From positions 10,488,014 to 10,552,013 of the forward strand of contig NC_046634.1 of the NCBI RefSeq assembly GCF_900324485.2: a DNA stretch of 64,000 nt, written 5' to 3'. Every line of letters begins with the position of its first letter. Positions within the stretch are counted from its first letter, which is position 1. A model generated the notes under the pieces. It saw nothing but the letters and a program-made list of their open reading frames with translations, had not been told where the DNA came from and made no database searches. Positions 1 through 10,200 of the stretch are shown here, piece by piece. This DNA comes from Mastacembelus armatus (Eukaryota; Chordata; Actinopteri; Synbranchiformes; Mastacembelidae). The translations under genes and the position numbers were made by a program.

Positions 1-1042
1 GAATCCGGACTCAAGCTCCTGTCTGCTGGACTGAAGGATCCACACTGGAGACTGGATACTCTCAGGTATGGAGAGGTCTGCTGCTAACAGTGATAAAGAA
101 TATTGTGTTTATAGATCAAATGTCCCAGTGAAAACATTTAAAGGAGCCAAGTATTGAGCCTTGGGGAACACCAAGACTGGACACAAGTATGGAGAGGTCT
201 GACAGGAAGAGCTGCAAACATTTTCTCTGTCCTTTGGCTTCATAGTGGATTTGAGTCTTATATGAACAATAACACATGTAGGAAACACTGGTTTGTGCTG
301 ACCTGACCCCCCCTTGTCCTTTCAGGGTGGATCCTGGTGGAGTCCAATGGTTGAGACCAGGTCTGAAGAAGTGTAAGTGTGTTTTTAATGAGGTTCATGA
401 CAACACAGCAGCTCACACTCAACCAGGTGATAGATGAGTAACTGCAGCTGTTACTGTGTCTTGTTCTCTCCATCAGATTCCTGTGAACTCACAATCAACA
501 CAAACACAATGAACAACGAGCTCAAACTGTCTGACGACAACAAGAAGGTGACAAATATGGAGGAAGATCAGTTGTATCCTGATCATCCAGAAAGGTTTGA
601 CTTCTGCTCTCAGCTGCTGTGTAGTAATGGTCTGACTGGTCGCTGTTACTGGGAGGTGGAGTGGGAAGGAAATGTAAATATGTCAGTGAGTTACAGAGGA
701 ATCAGCAGAGTGGGGAACGGCACCGATTGCTTGTTTGGGTTGAATGATCAGTCCTGGATGCTGTGCTGCTCTGATGGTGGCCACTTCTCTGTTAGTCACA
801 ATAACAGAACAACATCCATCCACCTCCCCTTGGCCTCCTCCTCCTCCTCCTCCTCCTCTGGTAGAGTAGCAGTGTACCTGGACTGGCCTGCCGGCACTCT
901 GTCCTTCTACAGAGTCTCCTGTGACACACTGGTCCACATCTACACCTTCAGCGCCACATTCACCGAGCCTCTGTATCCTGGGTTTGGGTTTGGTTCGTGT
1001 CTTTGGTGGCCCGACTGCTCAGTGTATCTGTGTTCACAGTAG
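1..1042 (+). CDS. NLRC3-like NLR with B30.2, copy X, 3' end only
   Basis: This is the 3' end of an NLR immune receptor whose 5' part lies outside the window. Three exons can be read. Positions 1-65 are the end of an LRR exon and finish with an AG|gtatgg donor. Positions 326-372 are a 47 bp linker encoding the [15 protein letters not shown] peptide. Positions 477-1042 encode a PRY-SPRY (B30.2) domain. Exon phases join cleanly as LR|V and KK|YSCELT. The SPRY exon carries the family hallmarks [12 protein letters not shown] and [14 protein letters not shown] and ends at TAG 1040-1042. Two oddities set it apart from copies A-C. A (TCC)n run gives eight consecutive serines before GRVAVYLDW, and the C-terminus is diverged (LWWPDCSVYLCSQ instead of SSVSLCPE). 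In teleost NLRs the B30.2 domain is thought to be the ligand-sensing end. The splice structure is intact, but whether the full gene works cannot be judged from here. Confidence 0.85.
90..205 (-). repeat. Intronic LINE reverse-transcriptase fragment in NLR copy X
   Basis: Between the last LRR exon and the 47 bp linker exon, the minus strand resembles the reverse-transcriptase core of a non-LTR retrotransposon ([13 protein letters not shown]-type motif). This copy is shorter and more decayed than those in genes A, B and C. It is followed by a second copy of the LRR exon's donor region, near 180-205. The same insertion occurs at the same intron position in all four NLR copies, so it predates their duplication. 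Confidence 0.6.
834..861 (+). repeat. Coding (TCC)n microsatellite in the SPRY exon of copy X
   Basis: A TCC triplet run encodes a polyserine loop just before the GRVAVYLDW strand of the PRY-SPRY domain. The equivalent loop in copies A, B and C is shorter, with fewer serines and one proline-interrupted version. Triplet slippage therefore changes the length of this loop without breaking the frame. Confidence 0.8.
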
Positions 1043-2534
1043 CAGAGAGAGAGACTTTACCTCTCTGGTCTACAGAAGATTTCATATTTTCTGTGTCCGG
1101 GTGCAGTCCTCAGATCAGTGGAAGAACAGGGAGATTACAGTATAACATCTCGTTATCGGGTAAAATAAGCCGATCAAAGTACAAATTGTCGCAGCACCTT
1201 CATGTCTGGCTGCATATGAGTGAAGGTTTGAGTGTGTGAATGTAAAACCTAATTTGAGAGTTAACTGAGGGAAGAGACGTCAAGGCCATTGCATTTCTGT
1301 AAACACTAACTCCCTTCGTTAGTGATGGATTTTGTTGCACATACAGTTGACAAAGTCTTAACACTTAGCCTGAAAGTGATCAACACAATAATCCATCAAT
1401 AATTAGAATCCACTAATATCAGATCAATTCATGTGAAATGGGCCATTCTGCACAATGACTACTTTTACTTTGGATACTTCAAGTACATTTGGATGATGAT
1501 ACTTTGGGACTTTTACTGCAGTAACACTACGAATGTAGGAACAGAGGAGTTTTATATTGTGGTACTTATTGTAATAATGATGTAAATAACCTTTTGTATT
1601 AATAGTTTCACAAAGATTTTTATGGTATGACACAAAGAATGAAATTATTTCTTGTTTATCCTGTGACAGTCAAAAACTACAGAGCTGATAATTATACAAA
1701 AATAACTTGTTTTGGGGATTTCTGAGCTGTTTATCTTCTGGTTTCTAGATGTTTGACTACAGCTGGAGGTCCGAGACACCTTCGACCCCAGACAGACCCC
1801 CTTTGTCTCGTTTTAAATGTCAGCATGAAGCCAATTGTCCGTTGTGTGTTGAGTTGCAAGACAAAAAAAAGGTTTAATCAAACATACAACTTGACCACCG
1901 CTCTGCTGGTGGCTACTAATAGGTCCTGGCTTATTGCACATACTGGTAACTAAACACTGGTAGTAATGTGCAGGGACTGGTAACTGTATGTTAATGTTGC
2001 TGAGTATTTCTGTGAAGCTGTGACTCCTTGTAGCTACATGTCAATGCTGTTGTGGTCTGGAAGCTACTGGTGGCTGCTGACACCTGATGGGGACTAACTA
2101 GTGTTTGTAAATACTGGTCTTACTATTAGAAAGAAGTAGTGTTTGCTACTATTGGTAACTAATACTACTGTTTGTACCAACATGTGGCTACTTAGCTACT
2201 GACAGCTGGTAGTGATCAGTGCTAATGGTCTCTGACCTTCACTGGCAGCATCCACTGGAGACTGGTGGAATCTGCCAGAGTGTACTGGTTAATATGTCCC
2301 ATCTTTATAACTCACCAGCTAATAGTCTGTCACAGTGACTGGATTTAAAGATGTTAGAGAACAGCCCTGTTTCTCAGACACTGTGTACTGACTCTGTTGG
2401 TGTTGTGGCGCCCCCTGGTGTTGGAGCCTGAAACATACATTTGTTATTCCTGAGCTGGGACGACTGAGCGCTGGTTGTCCTGCAGGAAAAAGTCCAGGTC
2501 GTCTTTATTCGTGTGTGTGTGTCTGTGTGTCTCT

Positions 2535-2582
<48 letters not shown>

Positions 2583-4388
2583 AGTCCAGCTGTGGTTTGG
2601 AGTAAACAGAGTAATATTTGTCAACAGGTTTAACAAAGTCTAATTTCCTGTCTTGTCTTGTTGCTACTTTCAGCTGCTGCATGTTTGTTGTTTCTCTGCT
2701 ACTGATCGTTGCAGCAAAACAGTAATAAAATGTTTAATAAAAACTTCAAATGCATTAAATGTCATTGTTGTTGCCTGTGGACGTAATGTTTTCTTCTGTT
2801 TTCTGTCACCTGAGAGACAAAGAGACAGTGAGTCTGTGGCAAAGACTTAAAGGACAGTTTGGTTTAATATATTTTCCTCAGCAACAGAATAACACCCACA
2901 CTGTGGTTTTCTCTATTTCCAAAATACCCAGAATGTGATACATGTTGTAATGTCCATTTATTTAAGGCCAATAACTCAAAACTATAATGTAAAAGCAAAC
3001 GTTACAGGACCTAAGTCCAGTTATTGACGTTATAAAATTCAGGCTGTAAGACACTGATTTACTAAAGGCTGAACCAATGTCATATTGTGGATGTGTTTTT
3101 TTTTTTTTTTCAATAACCATCATAAAGTTCTATCTAAACCAGGATTGCTCAACACACTGTCCTTCTTGTTTTCCATCTGTTCTGGCCCCGCCCACTGCTG
3201 GTTACCTGGATCAGGTGTGTCCAGACAATCAGAAGCTGGAAGATACCATCTCAGATGAGGGTGGAGTGGGGGCAGACAAAGTGAATTGGTATCCTGTCCA
3301 AAATCATAATAATGGAAGTTGTTAGTCCATATATGGTTGGATAGTTTGCTAATTAATTTACTTTTCTGGAGATTTAAATCTTTTTCAAATCACTATGATG
3401 TGCACATGAACTGATGGTGATTTTAATGATCTTTCATTATTTCTCACTGAAGTTGGTTTATACAACAGTAGGAACCTTCTCTGTGCAAAGGGTGAACAGC
3501 AGACTGCTACTGTGGCTACAAACCATCATTATATTGGTTTTATTTTATCTTGATGTTCCCTGTGTGGGGTTGGGCCCAGGATTTGCTGATGGTGCCGTTA
3601 TAATAAAAACACGTGATTCATGTTTATAGAGTTTCACTTCTGTTTTATGACGCAGTTACTTTCCTGGATCCAAAGTCCGTCTGAAGGTAAAGTGACTGTT
3701 TTATTTGTATCTTCTCATTAAACCAGCTGTGCTTTGATCAGAAACAAGGTGAACTTCTATATAACTTATTCCTGCCGTGGAGAAATAGGCAGGTAAAACC
3801 TGCCAGGACGTGTCGGGGTCTGGGAGTTGAAGCTGGAATAGAAGTGTCGGGTCTGTGTTTGTGTGGAAGCTCCATTTACTGAGGCAGCTTCACCTGTGGA
3901 GGAGGTGGAGAAGAGCCGCAGGTATTTGGACTCATTTCCAGTTTTTGCTAAATATTTATAGTTTAAAAACACGATCACATGAAACACATTGAAACCAGTT
4001 TAGAACCGTTTCCAGTGAAATTTGTATTTTTAGTTTCTGATGTGGAAATGACTTTTATTTAATGACCAAAAGTTTCATTGTTGGAGCTTTGAAGTGAAAT
4101 AATCTGTCACAGTTGTTGTTGTACTTTGTCTCAGTGATTTTCTGCAGCTGTGTCATAAAATCAGTGAGTCTCCTTCCTGCTGAGAGTCAGAATCAAGGCC
4201 TCAGCAGCTTCATGGGTCCATCTAGTGTCCTGACAGTAGAAGTGCAGCAGCTGATGGCAGCTTCCTCTGCCTCACACTGTCTGACTGCATCAACTGACAC
4301 TGACAGCAAACAGAGAAGCAGCAGCTGATGGTTTTACAGGAGAAATGATCCAGAAGCAGCATCTGAATGATTTGTGTCTCCTCTCCAG
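1043..4388. other. Intergenic region between NLR copies X and A
   Basis: No convincing coding region lies here. It begins with the likely 3' untranslated part of copy X. Positions 1340-1590 contain an interspersed segment also found downstream of copies B and C in the same orientation relative to the gene. Positions 1740-1880 resemble 13735-13930. A (GT)n microsatellite lies near 2512-2580. Positions 3770-3921 are somewhat GC-richer and end in a plausible donor (CCGCAG|gtattt at about 3921), so they could be a 5' untranslated exon of gene A. That exon call is speculative. Confidence 0.5.
2512..2580. repeat. (GT)n microsatellite
   Basis: A long, slightly interrupted GT dinucleotide run. It has no visible link to a gene. 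Confidence 0.95.
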
Positions 4389-4431
4389 GTGAAGGGACAA
4401 AGTCTGTGTGAGCTGATGTGGATTCAGCAGC
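4389..4431 (+). other. 5' untranslated part of copy A's first coding exon
   Basis: A polypyrimidine tract followed by AG at 4387-4388 suggests a splice acceptor, so the coding exon probably starts at 4389, 43 bp before the ATG. The same acceptor and leader are present in reverse orientation upstream of copies B and C. The first untranslated exon and the promoter are not identified. Confidence 0.5.
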
Positions 4432-7400
4432 ATGGATCAGTGTGAGGACAGACAGGAGGGAGTCCGTCCCTCTAAACGCAGTCTGTGTGGGGACCATGAG
4501 AGCCAGACCGAAGCTCAGAGGTGAGATGAGGATCTGGGAGAGTCCAGGACTCTTCTCCATGTCAGAGCTCAGCACCAAACATCACTGCTCCATCATTATT
4601 CACACTCACTGCTCTGTGTGTGTTGTGTTCAAGCCCAGAGCAGCAGCACAGACCAGGACCTCCTGGACCTGGACCTGATTCTGTGTCTATGATGAGTGAT
4701 GGATCCATGAAGCTTCCTCTGCAATTCAGACAATCTGCTGATGGAGGGAAACAATTTAAAATGGACCAAAGGTTGTTTCAGACAGACAAAATCTCAGTTT
4801 GTGTGTTAATGAAAAGATTGAACATATTTTCATCAGTTTTTATCCAACATGCACATTTATCAGCTCTGTCTTTGTTTCAGGATCCAGCAGCAGAGACCAG
4901 ACTCTCCTGAACCCAGCTGTGTGTCCTTCAAGAGCGACCAGTCTATGGATCATCACACTGACTTCAAAGCAGGAAGTCCAGCAGCTGATCAGATGTAAGC
5001 TGTAACTTTCAGTCAGAGTCGAGTTTTTCTAGAAAAGATGGAGTTTGTGTGACATGTTGTCCGACCACGTCTGAGATCCAAAGCTGAGCTGCTGGTTCTC
5101 AGTGGGATCAGCAGGACTAGTAAAGCTTTACCACTACAGGGACTCATCTGATCCACTGTTCACATCCAAATCTCACTTCCTGGACCTTTACCTTGTGTTG
5201 GTCTCTGTGTGGACAGACAGATGTCATGTGAGCTCATTCTTCATGATTCCTTCACAGGGTGGACCAGGAGAGCTCAGAGGTTCCCGGTGCTCAGTCTGCT
5301 CAGTCCGTATTTATGGTCTGTACATGTACAACTACTGCTTTGACATCTGTTCTGTTCACAGTCGTCTCCACGCTGCACTTCTTAGACCAGGGTCCAACAT
5401 GGACCTGATGCTTGGGGGCCATGGTTTTAGTTGGTATTCATACAGTTCTCTGTTCCAGCTGCTGGAGAACCACATTGTCACTTTTGTGAAGAACGAGCTG
5501 AAGAAGATGCAGAAGATTCTGACTTCAGGTTCCCCAGAGAGTCAGAGGGAGGATGAGGAGGTGTTGGAGGGTCAGGATGAAGAGCAGAGGAGGAGCAGCA
5601 GAGAAGCATTTCTGAAGATCACACTGAACTTCCTGAGGGGAATGAAGCAGGAGGAGCTGGCCGACTGTCTGCAGAGCAGTAAGAGGATTTCTAGAAAGGT
5701 TGAACATGATGGATAAAGGCCATATGTGACATTTCCAAAGTGATGGAGATGTTTCTCTGTGGGGAATAAATCTGTATCTTCATTCTTTAAGGAAATGTTT
5801 CTTTGCCTGTTCTTTCAGAATCTCCCGCCATGTGTCGATGTAAACTCAAGTCCAACCTGCAGAAGAAGTTCCAGTGTGTGTTTGAGGGGGTCTCTAAAGC
5901 AGGAAGCCCAGTCCTTCTGAACCAGATCTACACAGAGCTCTACATCACAGAGGGAGGGGCTGCAGAGGTCAATGAGGAACATGAGGTCAGACAGATTGAT
6001 CCAGCATCCAGGAAACCAGACAGACCAGAAATCACCATCAGACATGAAGACATCTTTAAAGCCTCACCTGGAAGCCATGGACCAATCAGAACAGTGATGA
6101 TAAAGGGAGTGGCTGGCATTGGGAAAACCTTCTTAACACAGAAGTTCACTCTGGACTGGGCTGAAGACAAAGCCAACCAGGACATCCAGTTCACATTTCC
6201 CTTCACTTTCAGAGAGCTGAATGTGCTGAAAGAGAAAAAGTTCAGCTTGGTGGAACTGGTTCATCACTTCTTCACTGAGACCAAAGGAATCTGCAGGTTT
6301 CAAGACTTCCAGGTTGTCTTCATCTTTGACGGTCTGGATGAGTGTCGCCTTCCTCTGGACTTCCACAACACTCGGATCCTGACTGATGCTACAGAGTCCA
6401 CCTCAGTGGATGTGCTGCTGACAAACCTCATCAGGGGGAAACTGCTTCCCTCCGCTCGCCTCTGGATAACCACACGACCTGCGGCGGCCAATTATATCCC
6501 TCCTGACTGTGTCGACATGGTGACAGAGGTCAGAGGGTTCACCGACCCACAGAAGGAGCAGTACTTCAGGAAGAGGTTCGCAGATAAGGATCAGGCCAGT
6601 ACCATCATCTCCCACATCAAGGCCTCACGAAGCCTCCACATCATGTGCCACATCCCGGTCTTCTGCTGGATCACTGCTACAGTTCTGGAGGATCTGTTGG
6701 AAACCAGAGAGGGAGGACAGCTGCCCAAGACCCTGACTGAGATGTACATCTACTTCCTGGTGGTTCAGACCAAAGTGAAGAACATCAAGTATGATGGACG
6801 AGCTGAGTCAGATCCACACTGGAGTCCAGAGAACAGGAAGATGGTTGAGTCTCTGGGAAAACTGGCTTTTGAGCAGCTGCAGAAAGGCAACGTGATCTTC
6901 TATGAATCCGACCTGACAGAGTGTGGCATCGATCTCAGAGCAGCCTCAGTGTACTCAGGAGTGTTCACACAGATCTTTAAAGAGGAGAGAGGACTGTACC
7001 AGGACCAGGTGTTCTGCTTTGTCCATCTGAGCGTTCAGGAGTTTCTGGCTGCTCTTCATGTCCATCTGACCTTCATCAACTCTGGAGTCAATCTGCTGTC
7101 AGAGGAACAAACAACCTCCCAGATGTTTGAAACCAGAAGAGACCAATCTGCAGAGAAATTCTTCTACCGGAGTGCTGTGGACAAGGCCTTACACAGTCCA
7201 AATGGACACCTGGACCTGTTCCTGCGCTTCCTCCTGGGCCTTTCACTCCAGACCAATCAAACTCTCCTACGCAGTCTGCTGAGCCAGACAGGAAGTGGCT
7301 CTCAGACCAATCAGGAAACAGTCCAGTACATCAAAACCAAGTTCAGTGAAAACCTGTCTCCAGAGAGAAGCATCAACCTGTTCCACTGTCTGAATGAACT

Positions 7401-9256
7401 GAAAGATCGTTCTTTAATGGAGGAGATCCAACAGTTCCTGAGATCAGGGAAACGCTCCAAAGAAAAACTGTCTCCTGCTCAGTTGTCAGCTCTGGTCTTC
7501 ATATTACTGTCATCAGAACAAGACCTGGACGTGTTTGATCTGAAGAAATACTCTGCTTCAGAGGAGGCTCTTCTGAGGCTGCTGCCAGTGGTCAGACTCT
7601 CCAAGAAAGTCCTGTAAGTGTGTAGACAGTTGGATTCATTCATCGTTACAAAAAGACCCTAAGATGGACTCAACCCGAGAGAAAAAGAACAAAGTCCAGA
7701 TTTGCCTTTTCTCTGTTATTTCCTCCGCAGGCTGAGCGGCTGTAACCTGTCAGAGAGAAGCTGTGAAGCTCTGGCCTCAGTTCTCAGCTCCCAGTCCTCC
7801 ACTCTGAAAGAGCTGGACCTGAGTAACAATGACCTGCAGGACTCAGGAGTGAAGCTGGTCTCTGATGGACTCAGGAGTCCACACTGTAAACTGCAGACTC
7901 TCAGGTCAGGATTCATTAACCTGTTTGACTGATGCCCAATTAAAATCTGATTGACATCAGTGATAAATAGCTGTAATCTGTGTGAGACTGTGTCTGCTGA
8001 TACAATTTGTCTCAAGACCTTTTACTAAACTTTAGGAGAACTTTACAGTTTTATTTTGTATGTGACTGGACACAGCAGCATCATCCAAGAATCTTCCATG
8101 TGTGCTGTTTTGTGTTTCCCAGGCTGTCAGGCTGTCTGGTCACAGAGGAAGGCTTTACTTCTCTGGCCTCGGCTCTGAGCTCCAACCCCTCCCATCTGAG
8201 AGAGCTGGATGTGAGCTTCAACCATCTAGGAGAGTCCGGACGGAATCTCCTGTCTGCTGGACTGAAGGGTCCACACTGGAGACTGGACAGTCTCAGGTAT
8301 GGAGAGGTCTGCTGCTAACAGTGATAAAGAATATTGTGTTTATGGATCAAATGTCCCAGTGGAAGCGTGTAAATAGAAAACAATAAGGGACCAAGAATGG
8401 AGCCTTGGTGAACACCAAAACTGGACACTCTCATGTATGGAGAGGTCTGACAGGAAGAGGTGAAAACATTTTCTCTGTTTTTTGGCTTCATGGTGGATTT
8501 GAGTCTTATATAAACAATAACACATGTAGGAAACACTGGTTTGTGCTGACCTGACCCCCCTTGTCCTTTCAGGTTGGAGCCTGGTGGAGTCCAATGGTTG
8601 AGACCAGGTCTGAAGAAGTGTAAGTGTGTTTTTAATGAGGTTCATGACAACACAGCAGCTCACACTCAACCAGGTGACAGATGAGTAACTGCAGCTGTTG
8701 CTGTGTCTTGTCCTCTCCATCAGATTCCTGTGAACTCACAATCGACACAAACACAGTCAACGGAAAACTACAACTGTCTGACAACAACAGGAAGGCGACC
8801 AATGTGGACGAGGATCAGTCGTATCTTAATCATCCAGACAGATTTGACACATTGCCTCAGCTACTGTGTAATAATGGTCTGACTGGTCGCTGTTACTGGG
8901 AGCTGGAGTGGTATACAATGGTTGATTTGGCTGTGAGTTACAGAGGAATCAAAAGGAAAGGAGCCAGTGATAACTGTGATTTTGGAATGAATGATCAGTC
9001 ATGGAGTCTGCGATGCTCAGATAATGGTTACTATGTCTTGCATAGTAATGATCAAGTCTGTGTCTCCCCCTCCTCCTCCTCCTCTGGTAGAGTAGCAGTG
9101 TATCTGGACTGGCCTGCTGGCACTCTGTCCTTCTACAGAGTCTCCTGTGACACACTGATCCACATCTACACATTCAAAGCCACATTCACTGAGCCTCTGT
9201 ATCCTGGGTTTGCAGTCTGGTTTCCTGGTTCCTCAGTGTCTCTGTGTCCAGAGTAG
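4432..9256 (+). CDS. NLRC3-like FISNA-NACHT-LRR-B30.2 receptor, copy A (complete)
   Basis: This is a full cytosolic NOD-like receptor of the fish NLR-C class. Exons are 4432-4520, 4634-4771, 4881-4994, 5258-5315, 5459-5678, 5819-7613, 7731-7904, 8123-8296, 8573-8619 and 8724-9256. They sum to 3342 bp, or 1113 residues, with consistent phases. The domains in order are: short N-terminal exons with repeated SPEPSC/KSDxSM-type peptides and no visible CARD or pyrin domain; a helical exon; FISNA (about residues 214-265); NACHT with Walker A GVAGIGKT (303-310) and Walker [12 protein letters not shown] (372-382); two 58-residue LRR exons; and PRY-SPRY from about residue 937. The start ATG opens [10 protein letters not shown], which is shared with copies B and C. 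Exon 4 is 21 bp shorter than in B and C, losing seven codons in frame. NACHT drives nucleotide-dependent oligomerisation, and LRR plus B30.2 are thought to sense ligand. Confidence 0.92.
8321..8449 (-). repeat. Intronic LINE reverse-transcriptase fragment in NLR copy A
   Basis: Read on the minus strand, 8422-8321 encodes a recognisable non-LTR reverse-transcriptase stretch ([16 protein letters not shown], then [16 protein letters not shown]) that stops just before where a YADD catalytic motif would be expected. It is bounded by direct repeats at 8281-8311 and 8419-8449 that match at about 28 of 31 positions. The left repeat is the LRR exon's own 3' end plus donor. This is an internal fragment only, with no LINE 5' or 3' end. 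Confidence 0.75.
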
Positions 9257-9344
9257 CAGACACAGTCTCCTCCTGTTACAGAAACTTTGTCACTGTTGAA
9301 CAGTGTTGGTCTGATGATGGAGAACTACAGAGAAGGACAGTATC

Positions 9345-10200
9345 TTAGTGGATTTAGAGAAAGTGTATGACAGGGTGCCGAGGGAGGAGCTGCGGTTTTG
9401 TATGAGGAAGTCTGGAGTGGCAGATAAGTATGTTCAAGTGGTGCAGGACATGTATGAGTGCTGTAAGACAGTGGAGAGGTGTGCTGTAGGGGTGACTGAG
9501 GAGTTCGAGGTGGGACTGCACGAAGGATCAGCTTTGAGCCCTTTCTTGTTTGCCATGGTGATGGACAGGCTGACAGATGAGGCTAGGCAGGAATCTCCAT
9601 GGACTATGATGTTTGTGATGACACTCTAGTTCCTTACCAGGGCAGTTGTGGTCTAATGGATAGAGAGTCGAGAGTCAACCTGAAAGTTGTGGGTTCAAAT
9701 CTTAGGACTGGCAGGAATTGTCGGTGGGGTGGAGTGAATAGCCAGTGCTCTCTGCACCTTCAATACCACGACTGAGGTGAGACCTTTGAGCAAGGCACCG
9801 AACCCCCAGCTGCTCCCCAGGCGCCGCAGCAATGGCTGCCCACTGGTCCGGGTGTGTGCTCACGGTGTATGTGTGCACTTTGTAATGCAATTTCCCCATT
9901 GTGGGACTAACAAGGGTAAATAACTAACTGATCTGTGGTGAGAGCTGGGAGTGGGTGGAGTTATTTGCGGGAAAGAAGAGGAATGAAAGTTAGCCGCAGC
10001 AAGACAGAGGACGTGTGTATGAATGAAAGGGACGCAGGTGAAACGGTGGGGTTGCAAGGAGTGGGGGTGAAGAAGGTGTTTGGGGTTAACTGTTCAGAGC
10101 AATGGGGAGATTAGAGTGCAGGCAGGGTGAATAATAGTGTGACAATAGAGTATCAGCAAGAATGAAAGGAAAGACATGAAGGGAGCAGCTAAAAGTAGTA
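9345..10200 (+). mobile_element. Decayed RTE-like LINE fragment, split by a SINE
   Basis: The translation at 9348-9629 shows the reverse-transcriptase core of an RTE-like LINE: DLEKVYDRVPREEL, VQDMYE, a GSALSPFLFAMVMD block and ESPWTMMF. The catalytic Asp-Asp position after it is altered. After the inserted SINE, homology resumes at about 9940 with the downstream part, including a SRSKTE-like motif near 9990-10010 and a TVQSNGE motif near 10095. The open frame is not maintained. Both ends are missing or unclear. It lies just after NLR copy A's stop codon. Confidence 0.8.
9641..9930 (+). mobile_element. tRNA-derived SINE inserted in the LINE
   Basis: The head has tRNA-like RNA polymerase III promoter elements: an A-box region (GTGGTCTAATGGATAGAG) and a B box (GGGTTCAAATC) spaced as in a tRNA gene. 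The body is that of common fish SINEs, with the CAATACCACGACTGAGGTGA and GAGCAAGGCACCGAACCCCC segments. It ends in an AATTTCCCCATTGTGGGAC-type tail. It interrupts the LINE reverse-transcriptase reading, so it is the younger insertion. I could not make out clear target-site duplications. Confidence 0.85.

Noticed and set aside
1424-1633. Small minus-strand gene
   Set aside because: The frame falls in interspersed repeat sequence shared with other intergenic sites and has no family signature.
5803-5818. NACHT exon as an independent gene start at 5803 (and equivalents in B and C)
   Set aside because: The first codon is TTG inside intron sequence. A clear acceptor at 5817-5818 joins it in phase to the upstream exons.
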